DNA of 64,000 bases from Mycolicibacterium sp. lyk4-40-TYG-92 (GTDB lineage: Bacteria > Actinomycetota > Actinomycetes > Mycobacteriales > Mycobacteriaceae). The DNA lies in contig NZ_JARVRX010000023.1 in assembly GCF_030209435.1 (NCBI RefSeq), positions 38,725-102,724 of the forward strand, written 5' to 3'. A model generated the notes under the pieces. It did no database searches and had not been told where the DNA came from. It saw only the letters and a program-made list of their open reading frames with translations. Below, one piece after another: positions 1 to 28,943 of this stretch. The stretch's first letter is position 1; each line of letters begins with the position of its first letter. The translations under genes were made by a program, and so were the position numbers.

Positions 1-21590
<21,590 letters not shown>

Positions 21591-21633
21591 CCCAAACACT
21601 GAAATGCCGAATTACCCCTGAACTAGCGAAGGC

Positions 21634-21858
21634 TCAGAGTCGCTGACCAACCGACAGCCGGTCACGCAAGCTCTTGGGCCGGATGTCCGTCCATTCCCGC
21701 TCGATGTACTCCAGGCACGAGGCACGGTCGGCTTCGCCGTGCACCACTCGCCAACCCTCAGGGACGTCCGCGAACGTGGGCCACAGGCTGTGCTGCTCCT
21801 CGTCGTTGACCAACACGAAAAAGGTGCCATTGTCGTCATCGAACGGGTTGGTGCTCAT
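21634..21858 (-). CDS. MbtH-like NRPS accessory protein
   Basis: Small cytoplasmic chaperone that binds adenylation domains and is needed for many mycobacterial NRPSs to activate amino acids. The 74-residue protein shows the family signature almost fully: SLWP, then PxGW, then a C-terminal WTDIRPKSLR. The length is typical. I chose the ATG at 21858 because GGGGAG lies 4 nt upstream; an upstream TTG at 21870 would add four residues. It ends 43 bp before the NRPS start and is surely co-transcribed with it. Its adenylation-domain partner is therefore most likely the giant synthetase, although the sequence alone does not prove that. Confidence 0.95.
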   Translation of the reverse strand: MSTNPFDDDNGTFFVLVNDEEQHSLWPTFADVPEGWRVVHGEADRASCLEYIEREWTDIRPKSLRDRLSVGQRL

Positions 21859-22248
21859 GGTGCTCCCCAAAAGAATTGACGCTCAAGATAATTGGGTCTT
21901 CCGATCCCCGGTTGCCCCGTGCGCGAATGCTACATGCCCGCACTGTGTTCCCACACTCGTGTTTGCCAATGGCTCACCGCGCGCGATCTGCGCGAAATCC
22001 CCAAGGAATCAACAACTTTGGCGCGATTCTTTGCCCGATGCCGATAGCAGTACGGACTTCCCAGTACACGCACCGCGCGGGCCTTATCAACTCGTTAGCC
22101 AAATCCGCAGAATCGGTGTGCCGGCAGGAAAATGGGAGGAGCAGCCAGACCAAATGCAGTTTCGGCGAAAGAGAGTTAAACGATGGCCCAGCCGCGAATC
22201 AGGCCACCTCGGCGAGCCGAGAATCAGACCACCACGGCGAGCCGCGAG
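21859..22248. other. Intergenic region between the mbtH-like gene and recR, likely NRPS promoter region
   Basis: About 390 bp without a convincing gene. The part next to mbtH is clearly richer in A+T than the genes on either side, as expected for a promoter on the minus strand. I see several TANNNT hexamers (for example TATCTT and TAGCAT read on the minus strand) but no pair with a good -35, so no start site is called. The recR-proximal end holds the short tandem repeat listed separately. The plus-strand frames crossing it run antisense through recR and look like shadows. Confidence 0.6.
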
Positions 22249-22260
22249 TCAGACCATGGC
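22193..22260. repeat. Three-copy 25-bp tandem repeat at the 3' end of recR
   Basis: Copy 1 starts at 22193, copy 2 at 22218 and a partial copy 3 at 22243. Each carries a GA(A/G)TCAG(A/G)CCA core followed by GGCGAGC in the first two. Copy 3 includes the recR stop codon and last codons, so the other copies look like duplications of the recR 3' end into the intergenic space. Confidence 0.7.
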
Positions 22261-22860
22261 GCGACGGCCGGCCAGGGCCCGGCCCAGCGTCAGCTCGTCG
22301 GCGAACTCGAGGTCGCCGCCCATCGGCAGGCCGGACGCGATGCGCGTCACCGTCAACCCCGGGATGTCCCGCAGCATGCGCACCAGGTACGTGGCAGTGG
22401 CCTCGCCCTCGGTGTTGGGGTCGGTCGCGATGATCACCTCGACGATGTCCACGCCGTCGACCCGCTGCCCAATCCTGTTGAGCAGCTCACGAATTCGCAG
22501 TTGCTCGGGCCCGACGCCGGACAGCGGATCCAGCGCGCCACCCAGTACGTGGTAGCGCCCGCGGAATTCGCGGGTGCGCTCCACCGCCTGGACGTCCTTG
22601 GGCTCCTCGACGACACACACCAAGGAGCCGTCGCGGCGCGGGTCGCTGCAGATGCGGCAGCGGTCGTCGTCGGACACGTTGCCGCACACCGCACAGAACT
22701 TGACGCCGTCACGCACCCGGTTCAGCACCGCGGTCAGCCGGTCGATGTCCGGCGGCTCCACCGACAGCAGGTGGAACGCGATGCGCTGGGCACTCTTCGG
22801 CCCGATACCCGGCAGCTTGCCGAGCTCGTCGATCAAATCCTGTACGGGTCCTTCAAACAC
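22249..22860 (-). CDS. recR: Recombination mediator protein RecR
   Basis: Acts with RecO to load RecA on single-stranded DNA gaps. The 203-residue protein has the expected helix-hairpin-helix near residues 10-25 (LPGIGPKSAQR), a four-cysteine zinc site (CAVC...CRIC, about residues 57-72) and a Toprim domain (VVEEPKDVQAVERT onward). The sequence is nearly colinear with mycobacterial RecR. The GTG at 22860 gives the conserved start FEGPVQDLIDELGKLPG. It follows the ybaB stop by 1 bp, so the two are translationally coupled. The longer upstream frame to 22902 would overlap ybaB and is not needed. Confidence 0.97.
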   Translation of the reverse strand: MFEGPVQDLIDELGKLPGIGPKSAQRIAFHLLSVEPPDIDRLTAVLNRVRDGVKFCAVCGNVSDDDRCRICSDPRRDGSLVCVVEEPKDVQAVERTREFRGRYHVLGGALDPLSGVGPEQLRIRELLNRIGQRVDGVDIVEVIIATDPNTEGEATATYLVRMLRDIPGLTVTRIASGLPMGGDLEFADELTLGRALAGRRAMV

Positions 22861-22861
22861 A

Positions 22862-23194
22862 TCAGAACCCGGGCAGGCCTGTGCCCTGCATGCCGCCGGC
22901 AAGCGGGCCGAGGCGCTGCTGCGCCATCAGCGTCACCTGCTCGGAGGCGTCGCCCAGGGCACCCACGATGAGGTCCTGCAGCGTCTCGATGTCGTCGGGG
23001 TCGACGACCTTCGGGTCGATGGTGAGCGCGGTGATCTCACCGCTGCCCATCATGGTGACCTTGACCAGACCGCCGCCGGCCTGACCGGTCACCGACGAGG
23101 TGGCCAGGGCCTCCTGCGCCGCCATGAGCTGCTGCTGCATCTGCTGCGCCTGAGCGAGCAGCGCAGACATATCGGGCTGGCCACCGGGTTGCAT
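22862..23194 (-). CDS. YbaB/EbfC-family nucleoid-associated protein
   Basis: Small dimeric DNA-binding protein, universally linked to recR and dnaX. The 110-residue product has the family centre GGGLVKVTMMGSGEITALTI and the conserved VDPDDIETLQDLIVGA stretch. An N-terminal glutamine-rich helix (LLAQAQQMQQQLM) is typical. The start at ATG 23194 is supported by GAGGGG about 6 nt upstream; the longer open frame to 23278 has no such support. It matches M. tuberculosis Rv3716c in length and context. In mycobacteria dnaX lies a few genes away rather than adjacent, as here. Confidence 0.95.
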   Translation of the reverse strand: MQPGGQPDMSALLAQAQQMQQQLMAAQEALATSSVTGQAGGGLVKVTMMGSGEITALTIDPKVVDPDDIETLQDLIVGALGDASEQVTLMAQQRLGPLAGGMQGTGLPGF

Positions 23195-23240
23195 GACGAT
23201 CCCCTCAGGTTTTCGATGATCGGGTTCGCAAGCCAGCCTA

Positions 23241-23265
23241 GTCGTCCGACGGAACGTCGGGCGAC
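23241..23265 (-). terminator. Stem-loop between the SRPBCC gene and ybaB
   Basis: GTCGTCCGAC, loop GGAAC, GTCGGGCGAC: a 10-bp stem with one G-U pair, 75-100 bp downstream of the SRPBCC stop. There is no T-tract, which is common for mycobacterial terminators. It could equally be a structured leader of ybaB-recR. Confidence 0.45.
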
Positions 23266-23300
23266 CGACTGGCCGCAAGGAAAGGCCTAGCCTTCGCTAT

Positions 23301-23354
23301 CTGATCGAAGGCTCAGCCTTCTACCACCTGATTGAAGGCTCAGCCTTCTACGAC
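23301..23354. repeat. 27-bp direct tandem repeat duplicating the 3' end of the SRPBCC gene
   Basis: Copies at 23301-23327 and 23328-23354 differ at 2 of 27 positions. Each contains the odd palindrome GAAGGCTCAGCCTTC. The right copy holds the last codons and stop of the SRPBCC gene; the left copy repeats the same codons and an in-frame stop downstream of it. A third, decayed copy may continue to about 23288. Confidence 0.85.
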
Positions 23355-23777
23355 CTTCTTCAGGTTGCCCAGCACCTCGTCCTGAATCTTGCGCAGACCC
23401 AGCGGGGCGAAGGTCTTCTCGAAGAAGCCGCCGATACCGCCGGCGCCCTGCCACGCGGTCTTGACGGTGACGGTCGAGCCGGTGCCGGCCGGGGCGACGG
23501 TCCACGTGGTCACCATCGACGAGTTGGCGTCCTTCTCGATGACGCTCTTGCCGGCGACGTCGACCGTGGCCTTGACCTCACGCGAGCGCTTCTTGGTGGC
23601 CTGCAGCTTCCAGGTGGCGACGGTGCCGGCGCCCTGTCCGCCTTCGAGCACCTGGTAGCCGCTGTAGTTCGACGAGAGGATCTTCGGGCGCACCGTCTGG
23701 TAGTCGGCGACTGCCGCAAGCACCTTCTCCGGCTCGGCGAGAATCAACACGGTGCTGGACGCACTGACCTGTCCCAT
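23340..23777 (-). CDS. SRPBCC (START-like) family protein, Rv3718c-type
   Basis: A 145-residue single-domain protein of the polyketide-cyclase/START-like fold, which binds hydrophobic ligands in a deep cavity. No ligand is known for this group. Recognised by the conserved opening MGQVSASSTVLILAEPEKVL and the DYQTVRPKILSSNYSGY segment shared with M. tuberculosis Rv3718c. There is no signal peptide. ATG 23777 has AGGAG 8 nt upstream. It is transcribed divergently from tmsA with only 70 bp between them, and the two genes seem to share a symmetric -10 element. Its stop lies inside a 27-bp tandem repeat. Confidence 0.88.
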   Translation of the reverse strand: MGQVSASSTVLILAEPEKVLAAVADYQTVRPKILSSNYSGYQVLEGGQGAGTVATWKLQATKKRSREVKATVDVAGKSVIEKDANSSMVTTWTVAPAGTGSTVTVKTAWQGAGGIGGFFEKTFAPLGLRKIQDEVLGNLKKVVEG

Positions 23778-23835
23778 CAGGCAAAACTCCTGTTCGTGGC
23801 TTCACTGTGCGGTCGCGAGGACCGCGGTCTCGGTC

Positions 23836-23842
23836 TAGCGTA
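23836..23842. promoter_or_regulatory. Symmetric -10 element serving tmsA (leaderless) and possibly the SRPBCC gene
   Basis: TAGCGT at 23836-23841 stands exactly 6 nt before the tmsA GTG, the geometry of a mycobacterial leaderless promoter. Read on the other strand the same bases give TACGCT (23842-23837), also a TANNNT hexamer, pointing toward the SRPBCC gene. Confidence 0.5.
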
Positions 23843-23847
23843 TATGT

Positions 23848-25239
23848 GTGACTGCTGTCGCGACCGACGCGACGGCCGCCCACGAGGCGGCCGTTCAGCG
23901 ACTCCTGGACAGCTATCGCGCCATCCCGCAGGGTGCGACGGTGCGGCTGGCGAAACCGACGTCGAACCTGTTCCGGGCGCGCACGCGTACCAAGACCAAG
24001 GGGCTGGACGTCTCGGGGCTGGACGGCGTGCTGGCCGTCGACACCGAGTCGCGCACCGCGGACGTGCAGGGCATGTGCACCTACGAGACGCTGGTCGCGG
24101 CGACGCTGCCATTCGGCCTGGCGCCCCTGGTCGTGCCGCAGCTAAAAACCATCACCCTCGGGGGCGCGGTCACCGGGCTGGGTATCGAATCGACGTCCTT
24201 CCGCAACGGCCTGCCGCACGAGTCCGTGCAGGAGCTCGACATCCTCACCGGCGCCGGCGAACTGGTCACCGCCAGCCGCGACCTGCACCCCGACCTCTTC
24301 CATGCGTTCCCGAATTCCTATGGGACGCTGGGCTATTCGGTACGGCTGCGCATCGAGCTGGAGCCCGTACGACCATTCGTAAAACTCCGGCACCTACGCT
24401 TTCACCGGGTCGCCGACCTGGTCGACGAGCTGCAGCGCATCCTCGACACCGGCGGCCACGACGGCGTGCCGGTGGACTACCTCGACGGCGTCGTGTTCGG
24501 GCCCGGCGAAAGCTACCTGTGCCTGGGCATGAAGACCGGGACCGACGGCCCCGTCAGCGATTACACCGGCCGGCACATCTTCTACCGCTCCATCCAGCAC
24601 GACTCCGGCGAGCGGCACGACAGGCTCACCACGCAGGACTATCTCTGGCGCTGGGACACCGACTGGTTCTGGTGTTCCGAGGCCTTCGGCGCGCAACGCC
24701 CGCTCATCCGGCGGCTGTGGCCCCGCCGGTACCGGCGCAGCAGCGTCTACTGGAAGCTCGTCGGTCTGGACCAGCGCTTCCACATCGCCGACCGGATCGA
24801 GCGACGCAGCATCCTCGCCCCGGAAAAGCCGTTGCGCGAGCGGGTGGTGCAGGACGTCGAGGTGCCGGTCGAGCGCGTCGTCGACTTTCTCGACTGGTTC
24901 CTGACACACGTGCCCATCACCCCGATCTGGTTGTGCCCGTTGCGGTTACGCGGCGACACCAGCTGGCCGCTGTATCCCATCCAGCCGCACCGCAACTACG
25001 TCAACGTCGGGTTCTGGTCCTCGGTCCCGGCCGGACGGGTGGCCGGTGAGACGAACCGGCTCATCGAGCACAAGGTCGATGAGTGCGGCGGCCACAAATC
25101 CCTGTACTCCGAGTCGTTCTACTCGCGCGCGGAATTCGACCGGCGCTACGGCGGCGCGGAATACCAGAAGGTCAAAGACGTTTACGACCCCGAATCGCGG
25201 CTACTAGGTCTCTATGCGAAGGCGGTACAACGGCAATGA
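23848..25239 (+). CDS. tmsA: FAD-binding oxidoreductase of tuberculostearic acid synthesis (TmsA/BfaA type)
   Basis: Predicted to reduce the 10-methylene intermediate on phospholipid-bound oleate to 10-methylstearate, the second step after the SAM methyltransferase encoded next. The 463-residue protein is a PCMH-type FAD-binding oxidase related to delta-24 sterol reductases. FAD-binding segments are visible at LDGVLAVDTESRTADVQGMCTYE (residues about 58-80, split here) and LGGAVTGLGIESTS (about 105-118), and NSYGTLGYSVRLRIELEP around residue 155. The GTG start fits a leaderless promoter. It overlaps the next gene by ATGA, so the two act as a unit. This order matches Rv3719-Rv3720 and M. smegmatis MSMEG_6283-6284, where the methyltransferase is required for tuberculostearic acid (known from literature as I recall it). 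Confidence 0.88.
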   Translation: MTAVATDATAAHEAAVQRLLDSYRAIPQGATVRLAKPTSNLFRARTRTKTKGLDVSGLDGVLAVDTESRTADVQGMCTYETLVAATLPFGLAPLVVPQLKTITLGGAVTGLGIESTSFRNGLPHESVQELDILTGAGELVTASRDLHPDLFHAFPNSYGTLGYSVRLRIELEPVRPFVKLRHLRFHRVADLVDELQRILDTGGHDGVPVDYLDGVVFGPGESYLCLGMKTGTDGPVSDYTGRHIFYRSIQHDSGERHDRLTTQDYLWRWDTDWFWCSEAFGAQRPLIRRLWPRRYRRSSVYWKLVGLDQRFHIADRIERRSILAPEKPLRERVVQDVEVPVERVVDFLDWFLTHVPITPIWLCPLRLRGDTSWPLYPIQPHRNYVNVGFWSSVPAGRVAGETNRLIEHKVDECGGHKSLYSESFYSRAEFDRRYGGAEYQKVKDVYDPESRLLGLYAKAVQRQ

Positions 25240-26540
25240 CGACAACTGACGACCGGGGCACGACCGACGGCAAGCTCACCTTGGCCGAGGTCCTGGAGAG
25301 CTTCTCGAATGGTCGGCTACCCCTGAAATTCGAGGCGTACGACGGCAGTTCGGCCGGCCCCGAAGACGCCGAACTGGGACTGAACCTGCTCACTCCCCGC
25401 GGCACCACCTACCTGGCGACCGCACCGGGCGACCTCGGCCTGGCGCGTGCCTACGTCGCAGGTGACCTCGCGGCACTCGGCGTCCATCCGGGCGACCCGT
25501 ACGAGCTGCTCAAGGCGCTGACCGACAAGGTCGATTTCAAGCGTCCGCCGATCCGGGTGCTGGCGAACATCGTGCGGTCGATCGGAATCGAGCACCTGCT
25601 GCCCATCGCCCCGCCACCGCAGGAGGCCCTACCGAGATGGCGCCGGATGGCGGAAGGACTGCGGCACAGCAGAATCCGGGACGCCGAGGCCATCCACCAC
25701 CACTATGACGTGTCGAATGCGTTCTACGAGCGCGTGCTCGGCCCGTCGATGACCTACACCTGCGCCTGCTACCCGAGGCCGGACGCGACGCTGGAGGAAG
25801 CGCAGGAGAACAAGTACCGGCTGGTGTTCGACAAGCTGCGGCTGCAACCCGGCGACCGCCTGCTCGACGTCGGCTGCGGCTGGGGTGGCATGGTCCGGTA
25901 CGCCGCCCGGCACGGGGTCCGGGCCACCGGGGTGACGCTGTCGGCGGAGCAGGCCGGCTGGGCGCAGCGCGCCATCGCCGATGAGGGCCTGGCCGACCTC
26001 GCCCGCGTCGTGCACGGTGACTACCGCGACGTGCGGGAGGACGGCTTCGACGCGGTGTCCTCGATCGGCCTGACCGAGCACATCGGCGTCGCCAACTACC
26101 CGGCGTACTTCCGGTTCCTGCGGGACCGGCTCCGGACCGGCGGGCTGCTCCTCAACCACTGCATCACCCGGCCACACAACCGTCCCGGGAACATCGGCGG
26201 ATTCATCGACCGCTACGTCTTCCCCGACGGGGAACTGACCGGCTCGGGACGGATCATCGCCACCGCCCAGGACACCGGGCTGGAGGTGCTGCACGAGGAG
26301 AACCTGCGCCACCACTACGCCCTGACGCTGCGCGACTGGTGCGCCAACCTGGTCCGCAACTGGGACGACGCGGTGGCTGAGGTGGGCCTGGCCACGGCCA
26401 AGGTATGGGGCATGTACATGGCCGGTTCACGCGTGGGCTTCGAGACCAATGTGGTTCAGCTGCACCAGGTTCTGGCCGTCAAGCTCGATGAGCACGGGGC
26501 CGACGGCGGGCTGCCGCTGCGGCCGTGGTGGGCGCCCTGA
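25236..26540 (+). CDS. cfa: Cyclopropane-fatty-acid-synthase-family methyltransferase, tuberculostearic acid synthesis (TmsB/Cfa)
   Basis: SAM-dependent enzyme that methylates C10 of oleoyl phospholipid, giving the methylene intermediate of tuberculostearic acid. The 434-residue protein has an N-terminal CFA-synthase lead domain, then AIHHHYDVSNAFYERVLG (about residue 148), the SAM motif LLDVGCGWGGM (about 208) and GLTEHIG (about 278), all hallmarks of the family. The ATG overlaps the tmsA stop as ATGA. Its TGA at 26540 directly abuts the dnaX TAG at 26541, so the genes converge with no spacer. Other CFA-like enzymes make cyclopropanes instead; pairing with tmsA favours 10-methyl branching. 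Confidence 0.9.
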   Translation: MTTTDDRGTTDGKLTLAEVLESFSNGRLPLKFEAYDGSSAGPEDAELGLNLLTPRGTTYLATAPGDLGLARAYVAGDLAALGVHPGDPYELLKALTDKVDFKRPPIRVLANIVRSIGIEHLLPIAPPPQEALPRWRRMAEGLRHSRIRDAEAIHHHYDVSNAFYERVLGPSMTYTCACYPRPDATLEEAQENKYRLVFDKLRLQPGDRLLDVGCGWGGMVRYAARHGVRATGVTLSAEQAGWAQRAIADEGLADLARVVHGDYRDVREDGFDAVSSIGLTEHIGVANYPAYFRFLRDRLRTGGLLLNHCITRPHNRPGNIGGFIDRYVFPDGELTGSGRIIATAQDTGLEVLHEENLRHHYALTLRDWCANLVRNWDDAVAEVGLATAKVWGMYMAGSRVGFETNVVQLHQVLAVKLDEHGADGGLPLRPWWAP

Positions 26541-28520
26541 CTACTCCCCGATGGGTCGGGCGCCCAGCTCGGTCTTGAGCAGTTCGAGCGCCACCTCTTC
26601 CGGGTCGCGCCGCGGCACGTCGGTGCCCCGGTCGTTGGCGGCGTCGGCCAGCATGTCCTCTTCTTCGGCCCGCTCCACGGCGGCCTGTTGCTCGGGCGTC
26701 GGGGCCGCCGGGCGCGGGGCGGCCGGAGCCGGAGTCGCCGCGCCCGCGGGCGCCGCACCCGCGTCGCAGCGCACCCGCCAGTTCACCCCGAGCGCGTCCT
26801 TGAGCGCCTCGCGGATGACGTCGGCGTTGTGCTGCTCGGACAGGCGCTTCGCCAACGGCGGCGCCGGATGGGCCAGGATCAGGGTGTCGCCCTCGATGCC
26901 GCGGACCGTCGCCTCCATGAGCATGGCTTCCAGTGAGCGGCTGCGGGCACGGACCTTCTCGCGCACCGTGGTCCACATGGCCCGCACCGCAGCGGCGTCG
27001 GGCTCGCCGGGTGTCGCCGCGGCCGGCTGCACGGGCGCCGGTGCGGCCGGCTCGGGCGCCGGCGGGGCGACCGGTTCAGGTGATGTTTCACGTTGAACCG
27101 GCGCAGGTTCGGGCGCCGGACGGGGCTCGGGCCGGGGCACCGGGGGTGCGGGCGGCGGTGGTACCTCGGATGCCGCGACCGAACCCGACTGCGGCGCTTG
27201 ACTTCTCCGCATGAACTGCCGACTGCCCGCCGCCGCCGACGACGACGGGGCGGCAGGAGCCGGCGGCGCCTCCGCGTACGACTCGGCAGCCGGCGCCGGG
27301 GCCGCTACCGGAGCCGGACGCGGCGCGGTCACCGCACCCACGGCTGCCTCGGACGCCGGGATCGAGACGTTCATCCGGGTCTCGATGCGCTCGATGCGTT
27401 GCAGCAGAGCGGCTTCGGTGTCGCTGGCCGACGGCAGCAGCAGCCGGGCACACACCACTTCGAGCAGCAGCCGCGGCGCCGTCGCGCCGCGCATCTCCCC
27501 GAGCCCGGCGTGCATCACCTCGGCGTAGCGGGTCAGCGTCGCGGTGCCGATCTGTGCGGCCTGGTCCCGCATGCGCTCCATGACGTCGTCGGGCGCGTCG
27601 ACCACACCGCGGGCCGCGGCATCCGGAACCACTTGCAGGACAATCAGATCCCGGAAGCGCTCCAGCAGGTCGGTGCCGAAGCGGCGGGGGTCGTGCCCGG
27701 CGTCGATCACCGACTCGACGGCTCCGAAAAGCGCCGCACCGTCGCCGGCGGCCAGCGCGTCGACGGCTCGGTCGATCAGCGCCAGGTCGGTGGCGCCCAG
27801 CAGCGACAGCGCCCGCTGGTAGACGACGCGGTTCTGCTCGGCGCCGGCCAGCAGCTGGTCCAGCACCGACAACGTGTCACGCGGCGAGCCGCCGCCCGCC
27901 CGGATGACCAAGGGGTATACCGCGTCGTCGACTTGCACGTCTTCTTGCGCGCAGATCTTCTCCAGCAGACCGCGCATGGTCTTCGGCGGCAGCAGCCGGA
28001 ACGGGTAGTGATGGGTACGCGACCGGATGGTCGGCAGCACCTTCTCCGGCTCGGTGGTGGCGAACACGAAGATCAGGTGCTCCGGCGGCTCCTCGACGAT
28101 CTTGAGCAGCGCGTTGAAACCGGCATTGGTCACCATGTGCGCTTCGTCGATGATGAAGATGCGGTAGCGCGACTGCGCCGGCGCGTAGAACGCCCGGTCC
28201 CGGAGTTCACGGGTGTCGTCGACACCACCGTGGCTGGCCGCGTCGAGCTCGACGACGTCGATGTTGCCCGGCCCGTTCGGCGCGAGCGCCACGCAAGAAT
28301 GGCACTCACCGCACGGATTGGCCGTCGGCCCCTGCTCACAGTTCAGCGAGCGGGCCAGGATGCGCGCCGATGACGTCTTGCCGCAGCCGCGCGGCCCCGA
28401 GAACAGGTAGGCGTGGTTGATCCGGCCCGATTCCAGCGCGTTGCACAGCGGCTCGGTGACATGCTCCTGCCCGACAACCTCAGCGAAACTTGCCGGTCGG
28501 TACTTGCGGTAGAGAGCCAC
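26541..28520 (-). CDS. dnaX: DNA polymerase III gamma/tau subunit (clamp loader)
   Basis: ATPase core of the clamp loader that places the beta sliding clamp at the replication fork. The 659-residue protein shows Walker A SGPRGCGKTS (residues 41-50), a four-cysteine zinc module (C61, C70, C73, C76), the DEAH Walker B (125-128) and sensor SRTHHYPF (about 177). Domain III (clamp-loader collar) follows, then a long Pro/Ala-rich linker (about residues 400-520) and a conserved C-terminal domain resembling the tau polymerase-binding part. I see no A-rich slippery site of the E. coli type, so a shorter gamma form by frameshifting is not supported. Start ATG 28520. A parS-like 16-mer lies within the linker codons. 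Confidence 0.97.
   Translation of the reverse strand: MALYRKYRPASFAEVVGQEHVTEPLCNALESGRINHAYLFSGPRGCGKTSSARILARSLNCEQGPTANPCGECHSCVALAPNGPGNIDVVELDAASHGGVDDTRELRDRAFYAPAQSRYRIFIIDEAHMVTNAGFNALLKIVEEPPEHLIFVFATTEPEKVLPTIRSRTHHYPFRLLPPKTMRGLLEKICAQEDVQVDDAVYPLVIRAGGGSPRDTLSVLDQLLAGAEQNRVVYQRALSLLGATDLALIDRAVDALAAGDGAALFGAVESVIDAGHDPRRFGTDLLERFRDLIVLQVVPDAAARGVVDAPDDVMERMRDQAAQIGTATLTRYAEVMHAGLGEMRGATAPRLLLEVVCARLLLPSASDTEAALLQRIERIETRMNVSIPASEAAVGAVTAPRPAPVAAPAPAAESYAEAPPAPAAPSSSAAAGSRQFMRRSQAPQSGSVAASEVPPPPAPPVPRPEPRPAPEPAPVQRETSPEPVAPPAPEPAAPAPVQPAAATPGEPDAAAVRAMWTTVREKVRARSRSLEAMLMEATVRGIEGDTLILAHPAPPLAKRLSEQHNADVIREALKDALGVNWRVRCDAGAAPAGAATPAPAAPRPAAPTPEQQAAVERAEEEDMLADAANDRGTDVPRRDPEEVALELLKTELGARPIGE
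27084..27099. promoter_or_regulatory. Degenerate ParB-binding (parS-like) site inside dnaX
   Basis: TGTTTCACGTTGAACC matches 13 of 16 positions of the bacterial parS consensus TGTTTCACGTGAAACA; one half-site (ACGTGAAACA on the minus strand) is perfect. The codons it imposes on dnaX (ACA, TCA) are unusual for this GC-rich gene. Binding is not shown. Confidence 0.3.
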
Positions 28521-28565
28521 GGAAGAAGGCTACCGAGCGGGTCCGACTCGTGCTCTGGTGCCTGC

Positions 28566-28622
28566 TGACTGCGAATCCACGCAGACCGCTACTCGCACAA
28601 ATACGGCGTCAGTTCGCAGTCA
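28566..28622. repeat. 10-bp inverted repeat upstream of the L7/L12-domain gene
   Basis: TGACTGCGAA at 28566-28575 and its exact reverse complement TTCGCAGTCA at 28613-28622, separated by 37 nt, in the divergent spacer between dnaX and the small plus-strand gene. It could be a pair of regulator half-sites. No partner is known. Confidence 0.35.
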
Positions 28623-28658
28623 ACGCGAGACCCGAGCCAATCCACCACACTGGCAGGC

Positions 28659-28931
28659 ATGGCACTGTTCGGACGCTCCGGCGACCTCTCGTACGACGAC
28701 CTGCTGAACCGGATCACCGAACTCGAGCGCCGGGTCGCGACCTTGGAACGTGCCGGCCACGTTGGCAGCCCGAACCCGCCGGCCAGACCGCAACCGTCCG
28801 CGGGCCCCGGCGTCAGCCCCGAAGTCCTGCGACTGGCCGGGGCCGGCCAGAAGATCCAGGCCATCAAACGTCTGCGCGAGGAGACCGGGATGGGCCTGAA
28901 ACAGGCGAAGGACATCGTCGACCGGCTGTGA
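28659..28931 (+). CDS. Small protein with ribosomal L7/L12 C-terminal-like domain
   Basis: A 90-residue protein of unknown role. The N-terminal half holds a short predicted coiled coil (LNRITELERRVATLERAG). A Pro-rich linker follows, then a C-terminal stretch GQKIQAIKRLREETGMGLKQAKDIVD that closely matches the helix-rich C-terminal domain of ribosomal protein L7/L12, the part that binds translation factors. It lacks the L7/L12 dimerisation domain and is not the ribosomal protein itself. Such proteins are widespread in mycobacteria without an assigned function. It is transcribed divergently from dnaX and converges on aspB with 12 bp between stops. Confidence 0.85.
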   Translation: MALFGRSGDLSYDDLLNRITELERRVATLERAGHVGSPNPPARPQPSAGPGVSPEVLRLAGAGQKIQAIKRLREETGMGLKQAKDIVDRL

Positions 28932-28943
28932 GCCGGCCCACGC

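Noticed and set aside
22183..22971. Plus-strand frame through the repeats and across recR
   Set aside because: It runs antisense to recR and ybaB, which are clear conserved genes; no family features.
26541..28520. Programmed frameshift producing a short gamma form of DnaX
   Set aside because: No A-rich slippery heptamer with downstream stop in the linker region was found.
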